Below, piece by piece: positions 26,761 through 34,364 of a stretch of 64,000 bases of DNA (within the stretch, counting starts at the first letter, position 1; each line of letters opens with the position of its first letter). The notes beneath the pieces are model-generated. The model searched no databases. It had not been told where the DNA came from and saw only the letters and a program-made list of their open reading frames with translations. Source of the DNA: JACVRX01 sp046726315 (lineage in GTDB: Bacteria; Actinomycetota; Actinomycetes; Jiangellales; Jiangellaceae); NCBI GenBank assembly GCA_046726315.1, contig JBKPAG010000001.1, positions 62,001-126,000 of the forward strand. The letters are read 5' to 3'. The translations under genes and the position numbers were made by a program.

Positions 26761-27354
26761 TCACAGGGAATCCTTCAGCTTTCGGACCACATCGCCAGGG
26801 CGGACGACGCCTCCCCGCACGACACGGGTGTTGATGCCGCGCAGGTTCAACGCATATCCGACCTTGGAGTTCACGAACCGCAGCGCATCGAGCCCGTACC
26901 GCGCCGCGAACTTCTTGCACCCACGGTGGGGCTCGCCGCTGACCTCGAGGACTGCCGCTCCGATTTCGACCCGCGTGCCGGGCGGCAGGTTCTCGACGCT
27001 GAGGTCGAGGTCGACGTAGAGCTGGTCGCCCGCGAGTGGCCACCGGTCACGCGATCCCGCCAACAGCGAAACCACCCGCGAATTCATCACGGTTACCTGT
27101 CGCCGCACATCACCGTCGTCAGCCAGCCATCCGTCGCCAACCAGACCCGCGGTGGTGTCCAGGTGCGCCTCGGTAAGCGTCTCGCGCTCGTTCTCCGCCG
27201 GGCGCCGGACGATGAGTTCGACCGTGCCGACGTTCGAAGGTGAACGGCGAATCTCGCCGACACCGGCTTCCAACGTCGACAGGCCAAGGTGCATCTCTCG
27301 AAGGTCGCGAAGCTGTTGGGCGCTGTCAACCGATAATCGCCCGATGTCGCTCAC
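26761..27354 (-). CDS. MOSC-domain protein
   Basis: The protein of up to 197 residues has a single MOSC domain, as in the stand-alone YiiM group, which binds molybdenum cofactor or transfers sulfur. The domain runs from GTVELIVRRPAENERETL (about residue 43) to the GDVVRKL end. The conserved cysteine sits in PHRGCKKFAARYG (about residue 145). The start is uncertain; an ATG 20 codons downstream would also leave the domain complete. Its neighbours are an Hsp20 and the IclR gene, neither obviously related. Confidence 0.8.
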   Translation of the reverse strand: MSDIGRLSVDSAQQLRDLREMHLGLSTLEAGVGEIRRSPSNVGTVELIVRRPAENERETLTEAHLDTTAGLVGDGWLADDGDVRRQVTVMNSRVVSLLAGSRDRWPLAGDQLYVDLDLSVENLPPGTRVEIGAAVLEVSGEPHRGCKKFAARYGLDALRFVNSKVGYALNLRGINTRVVRGGVVRPGDVVRKLKDSL

Positions 27355-27402
27355 ACGCCGCGCAGACGACGGCGCTGCGCCAGGCAGTCGATAACCAGTC
27401 CG

Positions 27403-28206
27403 TCACGATGGCGCTTCTCGCCATCGCAGCATCCGGAGTTCGGCGTCGATCGCCGACGCGCATTCGCGGAGCCGCGGAAGAAAGTGCTTCTGCAGCCGCC
27501 CCAGAGGCACCCGAGCCGCGTGAGCGCTGGTGTTCACGGCCGCTATGACCCGGCCGGAGTCATCGTGAACCGGGACGGCCACGGATCTCACCCCGTCCTC
27601 GAGCTCCTGGTCGACCATGCACCACCCCCGGATCCGGGTTTTCTCCAGCTCCACTCGGAGGGCGTGACGGTCGACGATCGTGCGGTCGGTCAACCTCGCG
27701 AGCGGCACCGATTCGAGGTACGCGTTGAGCCGGTCATCTGGCAGGCCAGCCAGCAACACGCGCCCCATCGACGTGGGATGAGCAGGCAGCCGGGTACCAA
27801 CCGAGAGTGAAATGGTCATGATCCGCTTGGTTGCCGCCCTAGCGACGTAGACGATGTCGGACCCGTCCAAGACCGATGCCGAGCACGACTCGTGGACGAC
27901 GTCGGCCAGTTGCTCCAGGTGGGTTTGAGCGACGTCGGCGACCGAGAATGACGACAGGTACGCATATCCCAGACGGAGGACACGCGGAGTGAGGAAGAAC
28001 TGACGACCGTTGCTACCGACGTATCCCAGCGCTTGGAGAGTGATCAGAAACCGTCGCGCCGCGGCCCGGGTCAACCCGGTTTGCCGAGCCACCTCGGAAA
28101 TCGTCAGCACGGGCGCTTCGGCCGAGAAGCAGCGGATCACCGCGAGACCCTTGTCAAGGGACTGCACATAGCCGGCTGGCCGCTCGGCGGATTCGGCGAC
28201 GGGCAC
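27403..28206 (-). CDS. IclR-family regulator (PcaR/PobR-like) of the catabolic cluster
   Basis: The 267-residue regulator has an N-terminal winged helix (SLDKGLAVIRCFSAE, ISEVARQTGLTRAAARRFL) and a C-terminal effector domain with the IclR signature around SASVLDGSDIVYVAR and GRVLLAGLPDDRL. It is most like the beta-ketoadipate regulators PcaR, PcaU and PobR. The GTG at 28206 was chosen because GAGGAGG precedes it; a longer open frame upstream runs through the divergent promoter. One copy of GTTCG-N5-CGAAC lies 16 bp upstream, which suggests autoregulation. Confidence 0.88.
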   Translation of the reverse strand: MPVAESAERPAGYVQSLDKGLAVIRCFSAEAPVLTISEVARQTGLTRAAARRFLITLQALGYVGSNGRQFFLTPRVLRLGYAYLSSFSVADVAQTHLEQLADVVHESCSASVLDGSDIVYVARAATKRIMTISLSVGTRLPAHPTSMGRVLLAGLPDDRLNAYLESVPLARLTDRTIVDRHALRVELEKTRIRGWCMVDQELEDGVRSVAVPVHDDSGRVIAAVNTSAHAARVPLGRLQKHFLPRLRECASAIDAELRMLRWREAPS

Positions 28207-28221
28207 TCGCCCTCCTCGGAT

Positions 28222-28236
28222 GTTCGCATGCCGAAC
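28222..28236. promoter_or_regulatory. IclR operator candidate, copy 1 (GTTCG-N5-CGAAC)
   Basis: GTTCGCATGCCGAAC is a perfect inverted repeat with 5-bp arms around a 5-bp centre. It lies 16 bp before the start codon of the IclR gene. An identical arm sequence recurs at 28316-28330. Palindromes of this size are typical IclR-family targets; the link to this regulator is inference. Confidence 0.6.
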
Positions 28237-28265
28237 GTTACGGCACTCCGCTCGACCGAGCAGTA

Positions 28266-28294
28266 TTGACAGGGTCACGGCAGCGAGGGACGCT
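28266..28294 (+). promoter_or_regulatory. Promoter candidate for the maleylacetate reductase cluster
   Basis: A consensus -35 box TTGACA (28266-28271) is followed after 17 bp by GACGCT (28289-28294), which keeps the A2 and T6 of an actinobacterial -10. The predicted start point, near 28301, would put operator copy 2 just inside the transcript, where a bound regulator could block elongation. The -10 is weak. Confidence 0.4.
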
Positions 28295-28315
28295 CTGGTT
28301 GTATTCCGCACAATT

Positions 28316-28330
28316 GTTCGCGTTACGAAC
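28316..28330. promoter_or_regulatory. IclR operator candidate, copy 2 (GTTCG-N5-CGAAC)
   Basis: GTTCGCGTTACGAAC has the same arms as copy 1 with a different centre; a flanking T/A extends it to 6-bp arms. It ends 9 bp before the maleylacetate reductase ATG and lies 94 bp, centre to centre (about nine helical turns), from copy 1. Two equal sites facing divergent genes fit joint control of regulator and cluster. Confidence 0.6.
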
Positions 28331-28339
28331 ATCGGGATC

Positions 28340-29440
28340 ATGGAGCGAGGGACAGACAACACGCGCCCGGGGGCTCTGATCATCAACGACTTCGTCTACG
28401 AGCAGGTCGGCAGCAGAATGATCTTCGCGCCCAAGTCGCGAAATCGCGTGCCTGAGGAAGTCAACCGGCTATCGGCCGAGCACGTACTGGTGATTGCCAC
28501 CCGGGCGATGAAGCCGCATGCGGACGTGCTGGCCGGGCGGTTGGGCTCGGCCGTGTCGGCCCGGATAGACGGCGTGACACAGCACGTGCCGGCCGAGATC
28601 GCGACGGAAGCCGCGGCCATGGCCAGCGACGTCCACGTCGACCTCGTCGTGTGCCTTGGGGGCGGTTCGGCCACCGGGCTGGCCAAGGCCGTCGCCATAA
28701 CAATCGGCCGGCCAATCCTGGCCATTCCCACGACATATGCGGGCAGCGAGATGACGCCCATCTGGGGGGTGACCGAAGGCAGTCGGAAGACAACAGGGCG
28801 CGACCCCCGCGCGCTCCCGCGGGTCGTCGTCTACGATCCGGAGCTCACGATCAGCCTTCCAGCGCCGATGAGCGCGGCCAGCGGGGTGAACGCGCTGGCG
28901 CACTGCGTGGAGGGGCTGTACGCCGCTGATGCGTCACCGGTCACCGTTCTGCTCACCGAGGAAGCAATTCGCACACTGGCGAGGTCGCTTCCACATGTGA
29001 TCGAACGCCCCGACGACATGAACGCGCGGTCAGCCGCTCTCTACGGCGCGTGGCTCGCTGGTTGGACGCTGGGAAGTGTCCGAATGGGCGTCCACCACAC
29101 GATCTGCCATGTGCTCGGCGGCACCTTCGGCCTGCCTCATGCGGGAACGCATTCGGCGGTGTTACCGCACGCCACCGCATACAACGCACCCGCGGCCCCG
29201 GAGCCCATGGCCACGCTGGCCCGGTGTTTGTCCACCGACGAGCCCGCTAGCGCGTTATGGGACCTCGCACACACCATCGGGGCCCCCACATCGCTCGGCG
29301 AACTCGGCTTCCATCGGGAAGACGCCGTCGCGGCGGCTGAGATGGTCGTCGACGCCGGGCCCCCGAACCCACGACGTGTCACCAAGAACGAGGTCCAGCG
29401 GCTGCTGCTCGCTGCCCTCGACGGAATACGGCCAACATGA
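28340..29440 (+). CDS. Maleylacetate reductase (iron-containing alcohol dehydrogenase family)
   Basis: The 366-residue enzyme reduces maleylacetate to 3-oxoadipate with NAD(P)H. The family blocks are all there: the nucleotide-binding GGGSATGLAKAVA, AIPTTYAGSEMTPIWG, the GVNALAHCVEGLYA helix with its metal-ligand His, and HHTICHVLGGTFGLPHAGTH. The last differs from the usual PHAETH by a Gly. These motifs separate maleylacetate reductases from other iron alcohol dehydrogenases. The ATG at 28340 lies 9 bp after operator copy 2. Its product would be the substrate of the CoA-transferase encoded downstream. Confidence 0.88.
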   Translation: MERGTDNTRPGALIINDFVYEQVGSRMIFAPKSRNRVPEEVNRLSAEHVLVIATRAMKPHADVLAGRLGSAVSARIDGVTQHVPAEIATEAAAMASDVHVDLVVCLGGGSATGLAKAVAITIGRPILAIPTTYAGSEMTPIWGVTEGSRKTTGRDPRALPRVVVYDPELTISLPAPMSAASGVNALAHCVEGLYAADASPVTVLLTEEAIRTLARSLPHVIERPDDMNARSAALYGAWLAGWTLGSVRMGVHHTICHVLGGTFGLPHAGTHSAVLPHATAYNAPAAPEPMATLARCLSTDEPASALWDLAHTIGAPTSLGELGFHREDAVAAAEMVVDAGPPNPRRVTKNEVQRLLLAALDGIRPT

Positions 29441-29460
29441 CCCAGAGAGGACGGTCAGCC

Positions 29461-30276
29461 ATGAGTTGGAACGCCATGACCTACGAGGGCAAGGACACGG
29501 TCCTGCGCGCGGTCAAACAACAGGCGGAGAGGTTCTTCGCGCTTGCGGAGGTGCCGGAGACCTGGGAAGCCAAGACGGCCTGCCCGGAGTGGGAGGTGCG
29601 CGACATCGTCGGGCACATCGTCGACACGACCGAGACGTACTTTGGGGGGTTCGACGCCGCTCGCAGCCACAGCGAGGTGGAACCGGCTTACGGGCTGGTC
29701 GGCATGGCGAAGCGGGCCGAGGAGCAGGGCAAGTCGTTCCGAGAGCTGCCCCAGGCAGAGATGGTCGAGCGGCTACGCACCGACTTCGACAAGATGATGG
29801 ACATCTTCGAGGGCCTCACCCCGGAGGACTGGACCGGGCTGATGGTGCCGCACTTCTACATGGGCTCGGTGCCGGCTTTCTTCTACCCCGCATTCCAGTT
29901 GATGGACTATGGCATCCACTCGTGGGACGTCCGCGAAGGAACAGGCCGTGAGCACGGGCTTTCCAGCGATGTCGCGGATCTGCTGGTTCCGTTCATGTTC
30001 GGGATCTGGCAGGGCACCGCCCGAGTCGGGCCGGAAACGGAACCCATGGACATTGGAGTTCGTATCCTCAGCGGGCCGAACGCCGGAGACTCCCGCATCT
30101 CCGTTTCGCCCGACGGCATGGCGGTCGAGCAGGGGGACGCGAGCAATCTGAGTACGGTGATCGAGTTCGATCCTGGTAGCTTCGTGCTCACCGCATTCGG
30201 ACGCTTCAACGGGGGAACGGTCCGTGGCGACACTCAGCTGGCCGACCGCTTCCTCAGCCTGTTCTTCCGAATCTGA
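29461..30276 (+). CDS. Mycothiol-dependent maleylpyruvate isomerase-family protein
   Basis: The 271-residue protein has an N-terminal DinB-like four-helix region (CPEWEVRDIVGHIVDTTETYFGGF described in part) with the metal-binding His pattern. Its C-terminal half resembles the SCP2-like domain of this family. Family members use mycothiol or act on other thiol adducts; only some are true maleylpyruvate isomerases. Cis-trans isomerisation of a ring-cleavage product would fit the neighbours, but this is inference. The ATG at 29461 starts 20 bp after the reductase stop, and the VOC gene follows at 18 bp. Confidence 0.78.
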   Translation: MSWNAMTYEGKDTVLRAVKQQAERFFALAEVPETWEAKTACPEWEVRDIVGHIVDTTETYFGGFDAARSHSEVEPAYGLVGMAKRAEEQGKSFRELPQAEMVERLRTDFDKMMDIFEGLTPEDWTGLMVPHFYMGSVPAFFYPAFQLMDYGIHSWDVREGTGREHGLSSDVADLLVPFMFGIWQGTARVGPETEPMDIGVRILSGPNAGDSRISVSPDGMAVEQGDASNLSTVIEFDPGSFVLTAFGRFNGGTVRGDTQLADRFLSLFFRI

Positions 30277-30294
30277 GCAGCGCTGAGGAGCGCC

Positions 30295-30792
30295 ATGACC
30301 GACATCGACCTGGTGGCGATCGAGGAGCGCCGGGCAACGGTTCGCGAGACGTATCTGCGGCCCGCCGCCGAGCGGCCACCATCCTCGGCCAGGGGTCTGC
30401 ATCACGCCGCGGTGCTCTGCTCCGATGTCGAGCGCACGATTCGCTTCTATCAGGGCTTGCTCGAGTTTCCACTGACAGACATCTTCGAGAACCGCGACTA
30501 CCGGGGGTCCAACCACTTCTTCTTCGATATCGGCAACGGCAACCTGCTGGCGTTCTTCGACTTTCCGGGCCTGGACCTTGGGGCTTATGCCGAGGTCCTC
30601 GGGGGGCTGCACCACATCGCCATATCCGTCGATCCGGCGAAGTGGGAGCGGTTGAAGGGCAAGCTCGAGCAGGCCGGCGTGTCCTACCAGATGGAGAGCG
30701 GGACCTCGGTCTACTTCCGCGATCCCGACGGGACCCGTGTCGAGCTCATCGCCGACCCGCTGGGCGAGATGTACGGCAACAAGGTGCTCTGA
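30295..30792 (+). CDS. VOC-family (glyoxalase/extradiol dioxygenase fold) protein
   Basis: The 165-residue protein has a roughly 35-residue N-terminal extension and one VOC unit made of two beta-alpha-beta modules. The likely metal ligands are His36/His37 in GLHHAAVLCSD, His106/His107 in GLHHIAISVD and Glu150 in RVELIAD. The module could act as a dimeric isomerase, lyase or dioxygenase; sequence alone does not decide. Because no other ring-cleaving enzyme is nearby, an oxygenase or isomerase role in this pathway deserves testing. It is closely packed between the isomerase-like gene and the CoA-transferase. Confidence 0.82.
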   Translation: MTDIDLVAIEERRATVRETYLRPAAERPPSSARGLHHAAVLCSDVERTIRFYQGLLEFPLTDIFENRDYRGSNHFFFDIGNGNLLAFFDFPGLDLGAYAEVLGGLHHIAISVDPAKWERLKGKLEQAGVSYQMESGTSVYFRDPDGTRVELIADPLGEMYGNKVL

Positions 30793-30839
30793 CGACCGCG
30801 ACGTCGGACATAGCGGTAGCCGTCGTGGCGGAGGTCCTG

Positions 30840-31622
30840 ATGGACAAGACCGTGGGTTCCGCGAAGGACGCGGTCGCCGATATCACCGACGGGGCCAGCC
30901 TGGCGGTCGGCGGTTTCGGCCTGGCCGGCATCCCGGTGGTGTTGATCACAGCCTTGCTCGAGCAGGGTGCCACAGACCTGACTGTCGTATCGAACAACTG
31001 TGGAGTCGATGGCGCCGGCCTCGGGCTCCTTCTCGCCGAGCACCGCATCCGCCGGGTCGTTGCTTCGTATATCGGCGACAACAAGGAGTTCGCCCGTCAG
31101 TATCTGGCCGGTGAGCTGCACCTCGAGCTCACCCCACAGGGCACTCTCGCCGAACGGCTCCGGGCCGGCGGGGCCGGCATACCCGCGTTCTATACCCCGA
31201 CTGGCGTCGGGACCCAGGTCGCCGACGGCGGCCTGCCGTGGCGCTACCACGCCGATGGAACCGTCGCTCAGGCTTCCCCGGCGAAGGAGGTGCGGGTGTT
31301 CGCCGGCCGTGAGTACGTCTTGGAAGAATCCATTACCGCCGACTACGCCCTCGTCCGGGCAGCCGTCGCCGACCGCCACGGCAACTGCCTGTTCCGTCGG
31401 GCGGCGCGCAACTTCAACCCGGTAGTCGCAATGGCTGGCAAGATCACCATCGTCGAGGCCGAACAGGTCGTCGACGCCGGCGAGATCGACCCGGACGACG
31501 TCCATCTGCCCGGAATCTTCGTCCGACGAGTCCTTGGCCTCACCCCGGCCCAGGCAACCGACAAGGGCATCGAGAAACGCACGACCAGATCCGGAAACTC
31601 GCAAGAGCCGCCGTGGGGTTGA
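30840..31622 (+). CDS. 3-oxoacid/3-oxoadipate CoA-transferase subunit A
   Basis: The 260-residue alpha subunit of a family I CoA-transferase carries the glycine-rich GGFGLAGIPVVLI (about residues 28-40) and SYIGDNKEFARQYLAGELHLEL (in part), with the family motif LELTPQGTLAERLRAGG. With subunit B it moves CoA from succinyl-CoA to a 3-oxoacid. The substrate 3-oxoadipate is inferred from the adjacent maleylacetate reductase. GGAGG precedes the ATG at 30840. The end (RTTRSGNSQEPPWG) is slightly longer than usual and overlaps the subunit B gene by about 10 bp. Confidence 0.88.
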   Translation: MDKTVGSAKDAVADITDGASLAVGGFGLAGIPVVLITALLEQGATDLTVVSNNCGVDGAGLGLLLAEHRIRRVVASYIGDNKEFARQYLAGELHLELTPQGTLAERLRAGGAGIPAFYTPTGVGTQVADGGLPWRYHADGTVAQASPAKEVRVFAGREYVLEESITADYALVRAAVADRHGNCLFRRAARNFNPVVAMAGKITIVEAEQVVDAGEIDPDDVHLPGIFVRRVLGLTPAQATDKGIEKRTTRSGNSQEPPWG

Positions 31623-32266
31623 CACGCGCGCAGATCGCCGCTCGCGCCGCCCTCGAGTTGCACGACGGCCAATACGTCAATCTCGGCATCGGCCTGCCCA
31701 CCCTGGTTCCGAACTATCTGCCGATGGGTGTTCACGTCGTGTTGCACTCCGAGAACGGAATCCTCGGTGTCGGCCCCTATCCGCGCGAAGACGAGGTCGA
31801 CCCTGACCTCATCAACGCCGGCAAGGAGACGGTGACGGTTAACGTCGGGGCGTCGTTCTTCGACTCCGCCAGTAGCTTCGCCATGATCCGCGGCGGCCAC
31901 GTCGACACCGCGATCTTGGGCGCCATGCAGGTCTCCGCTACCGGCGACCTGGCGAACTGGGCCATACCCGGCCAGCTCGTCAAGGGAATCGGCGGAGCCA
32001 TGGATCTCGCGCACGGGGCCGGGCACGTCCTGGTCCTCATGGAGCACGTGACCAGGCGAGGCGATCCGAAGATCCTCGAGCGCTGCACTTACCCCCTCAC
32101 CGGCAAGTCTGTCGTCAACCGGATCATCACCGATCTCGCCGTGATCGACGTGACACGGCACGGCTTGGTCCTCGTCGAGACAAGTCCCGGTATCACCGTG
32201 GCCGACGTCCGAGCAGCCACCGGAGCCCCCCTCTACCGGGCGCTCGGATACGGCGCCGCGAGATGA
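31613..32266 (+). CDS. 3-oxoacid/3-oxoadipate CoA-transferase subunit B
   Basis: The 217-residue beta subunit carries the catalytic glutamate in HSENGILGVGP (Glu47), which forms the enzyme-CoA thioester. LGIGLPTLVPNYLP precedes it, and GAMQVSATGDLANW lies in mid-protein; both are typical. The start may be GTG 31613 or TTG 31619, both inside the end of subunit A, so translation is coupled. It is the last gene of the IclR-controlled cluster, followed 16 bp later by a convergent toxin gene. Confidence 0.9.
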   Translation: MGLTRAQIAARAALELHDGQYVNLGIGLPTLVPNYLPMGVHVVLHSENGILGVGPYPREDEVDPDLINAGKETVTVNVGASFFDSASSFAMIRGGHVDTAILGAMQVSATGDLANWAIPGQLVKGIGGAMDLAHGAGHVLVLMEHVTRRGDPKILERCTYPLTGKSVVNRIITDLAVIDVTRHGLVLVETSPGITVADVRAATGAPLYRALGYGAAR

Positions 32267-32282
32267 GCGGGCCAGCAGATCG

Positions 32283-32660
32283 TCAGACGGCGACGACTCG
32301 GACGTCACCGCCGTGCGCGCCGACCAGTCCAGCCATGTCGTCGTCATCGCTCGTGAGGAGCTGGTCACCCGGAAGGGCAAGCATGACCACCAGTGCATCG
32401 ACGATGTCAGACGACCCGTTGCGGCCGAGCAGCACACCTGCGTCCTTGGCGTCGTGAAGCCCGACCGTTCGCACATCGATCATCGCCAAGGCGCGAGCGA
32501 GGCGTGCCTGCCGGGCGCCGTCGCGCCACGCCTGGCCGACCACAGGTGCCGTCGTCACGAGACCCGCTCCAGCGCGGCGACCGAGTTCGATGAGGCCCGC
32601 CACCCTGCGGTCCTCGCGGTCGATGCCGATCAGCACGCCAGCATCGAGCACCAGCTTCAC
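32283..32660 (-). CDS. VapC-type PIN-domain toxin
   Basis: The 125-residue PIN nuclease has its acidic metal-binding residues in order: Asp6 (KLVLDAGVLIGID), Asp84/Asp88 (SSDIVDALVV) and the TSDDDDM cluster near 104. VapC toxins cleave specific RNAs when not held by their antitoxin. The antitoxin gene lies upstream and overlaps by 4 bp (ATGA), the usual order. It lies beside the catabolic cluster and may help hold the accessory stretch in place. Confidence 0.85.
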   Translation of the reverse strand: MKLVLDAGVLIGIDREDRRVAGLIELGRRAGAGLVTTAPVVGQAWRDGARQARLARALAMIDVRTVGLHDAKDAGVLLGRNGSSDIVDALVVMLALPGDQLLTSDDDDMAGLVGAHGGDVRVVAV

Positions 32661-32917
32661 GCGGCGCTCCGCCCCCGACCGGCCGGAATGTACGGTACGC
32701 CGGCGCTCTCAGCGAGGACCCGCAGCTCGTCCTCATCGAATGCTCCGTGCCTCGCTTGGTGCTCTGCGAGCCAAACGTCGACCAGGCGACCGCGCACCCA
32801 CGCGGCCAGCGCCTCCGAGACTACCGTCGAGAACGGAACACCGGCATGTTCGGCAACATCTCGGGCCGCACTCTCCAGCTCCGCCGGCAGTGTGATCGTG
32901 ACCCGCGCAGCCGTCAT
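32657..32917 (-). CDS. VapB-like ribbon-helix-helix antitoxin
   Basis: The 86-residue protein has an N-terminal RHH motif (ARVTITLPAELESAARDVAEH described in part, then STVVSEALAAWVRG) and a C-terminal tail rich in acidic residues that would wrap the toxin. The ATG at 32917 gives the compact family start; a longer frame to 32992 is less likely. Antitoxins of this kind bind their own promoter, but no clear palindrome was noticed just upstream. Confidence 0.78.
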   Translation of the reverse strand: MTAARVTITLPAELESAARDVAEHAGVPFSTVVSEALAAWVRGRLVDVWLAEHQARHGAFDEDELRVLAESAGVPYIPAGRGRSAA

Positions 32918-33109
32918 ACTCTGCAGCGTAGTGCAATATGAGTCCCGTGTGTCACCGCGTCCGATGTCCGAGCGGCAGCCACGCACGCCCAATGTCGAAG
33001 AGGTCGTGCGACGGATCCACGACCTACTGGAGCCGGCCCTCTCGATGAATTCGCCGCGCGCCAGCTCGTCGAACGACGGGCCCGCCGGGTACGGCTGAGG
33101 CGAGTCCTG

Positions 33110-33457
33110 TTGTTCCTTATCGCTGGCACCGCCGGCGTCCTGTCAGGACCGTTCATGGTTCTTGCGCCCTGGTCGGTGTTGGATGTGCTGGCACTCGCGC
33201 TGGGAAGCGTACTGAGCTATCTCGTCCTCGATCGGGCATGGCGCCGGTGGAACACCGAGACGACCGCCCAGACCATCGCTGCTCCGCAGGAACGAACCCG
33301 TATCGGAACATTGGCGTGGATCGTCATCGGCTGGTCATTCATCGCACTGCTGGTGATGATGGCCCGCCTCGCTGTTCTCCCCGACGAACCCGGCTGGCAG
33401 ACAGCTGTCGAGGGTTCGGGATGGTGCTCACCCCGTTTGGTTGCGTTCTCACCGTGA
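33110..33457 (+). CDS. Small two-helix membrane protein, probably missing its N-terminus by frameshift
   Basis: The 115 residues have two hydrophobic segments (FLIAGTAGVLSGPFMVLAPWS through VLSYLVL, in part, and IGTLAWIVIGWSFIALLVMM). Codon use stays coding-like upstream of the TTG start (in-frame LDEFAARQLVERRARRVRLRR at about 33041-33109), yet no start codon exists there. A neighbouring frame offers an ATG at 32964 (MSERQPRTPNVEEVVRRIHD). A single-base indel near 33030-33045 would join them into a protein of about 160 residues. No family is recognised. Confidence 0.45.
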   Translation: MFLIAGTAGVLSGPFMVLAPWSVLDVLALALGSVLSYLVLDRAWRRWNTETTAQTIAAPQERTRIGTLAWIVIGWSFIALLVMMARLAVLPDEPGWQTAVEGSGWCSPRLVAFSP

Positions 33458-33575
33458 GAATTGCTGCTTACCCTGGACGATCGGGCGCGCATGACCGCCT
33501 GGCGCCCTCTGTCGGGTCCATCGGTGCCGACGACGACGGCGGCGCCGCCGCACCGCTCACGAGTACGCCAAGCGG

Positions 33576-34361
33576 TCAGCTGGCGCGGTCGAAGCGGCAG
33601 ATTGCCGTGAACCCATCGGCGTCCAGGCTGGCGCCGCCGACCAGGGCGCCTTCGACATCGGATTGCGCCATGATCGGCCCGATGTTGTCCGCCTTGACCG
33701 AACCGCCGTACAGAACCCGGACGCTGGCGGCCAACTCCGCTGAGTAAAGCTCGCCGAGCCGAGTGCGGATCGCGGCGCATACTTCCTCTGCGTCCTCGGG
33801 CGTCGCTATCTCGCCGGTGCCGATCGCCCACACCGGCTCATACGCGACGACGAGCAACGCGGCCTGATCAGCTGATACGTCGGCCAGGGCGCCGTCCAAC
33901 TGGGACAGCGTGTGCTCGACCTGCCGGCCCTCGTGCCGCACATCGAGCCCCTCGCCGACGCACAGGATGGGGACCAGACCGTGCCGGAACGCCGCCCTCA
34001 CCTTCCGGTTGACCACCGCGTCGTCTTCGCCATGGAATTGGCGGCGCTCCGAATGCCCAACGGCCACATAGGTGCAGCCGAGCTTGGCGAGCATCGCGCC
34101 GGAAACGTCACCCGTGTACGCGCCGGCGTCGTGCTCGGACAGGTCCTGCGCGCCGTAGACGATGCGCAGCTTGTCACCGTCGACCAGGGTCTGCACCGAC
34201 CGGATGTGTGGGAAGGGGGGCAGCACGGCCACCTCGACGGCGTCGAAGTCCCGGTCCGTGAGTGAAAACGCTAGCTTCTGCACCAGCGCGATCGCCTCGA
34301 GGTGGTTGAGGTTCATCTTCCAGTTGCCGGCCATCAGCGGCCGGCGCGAGTCGTTCACCAC
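33576..34361 (-). CDS. tpiA: Triosephosphate isomerase
   Basis: This 261-residue TIM-barrel enzyme interconverts dihydroxyacetone-P and glyceraldehyde-3-P. Asn13 and catalytic Lys15 are in AGNWKMN, His103 in AVGHSERRQF, and the catalytic Glu175 in VVAYEPVWAIGTG. The GTG start is 3 bp from the pgk stop. It is the last gene of gap-pgk-tpiA. secG, its usual downstream partner, is not adjacent here. Confidence 0.96.
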   Translation of the reverse strand: MVNDSRRPLMAGNWKMNLNHLEAIALVQKLAFSLTDRDFDAVEVAVLPPFPHIRSVQTLVDGDKLRIVYGAQDLSEHDAGAYTGDVSGAMLAKLGCTYVAVGHSERRQFHGEDDAVVNRKVRAAFRHGLVPILCVGEGLDVRHEGRQVEHTLSQLDGALADVSADQAALLVVAYEPVWAIGTGEIATPEDAEEVCAAIRTRLGELYSAELAASVRVLYGGSVKADNIGPIMAQSDVEGALVGGASLDADGFTAICRFDRAS

Positions 34362-34364
34362 GTG

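Noticed and set aside
19087..33575. Integrative element with att sites between secG and tpiA
   Set aside because: No integrase, tRNA target or matching direct repeats at the two ends could be seen, so only an accessory stretch is claimed.
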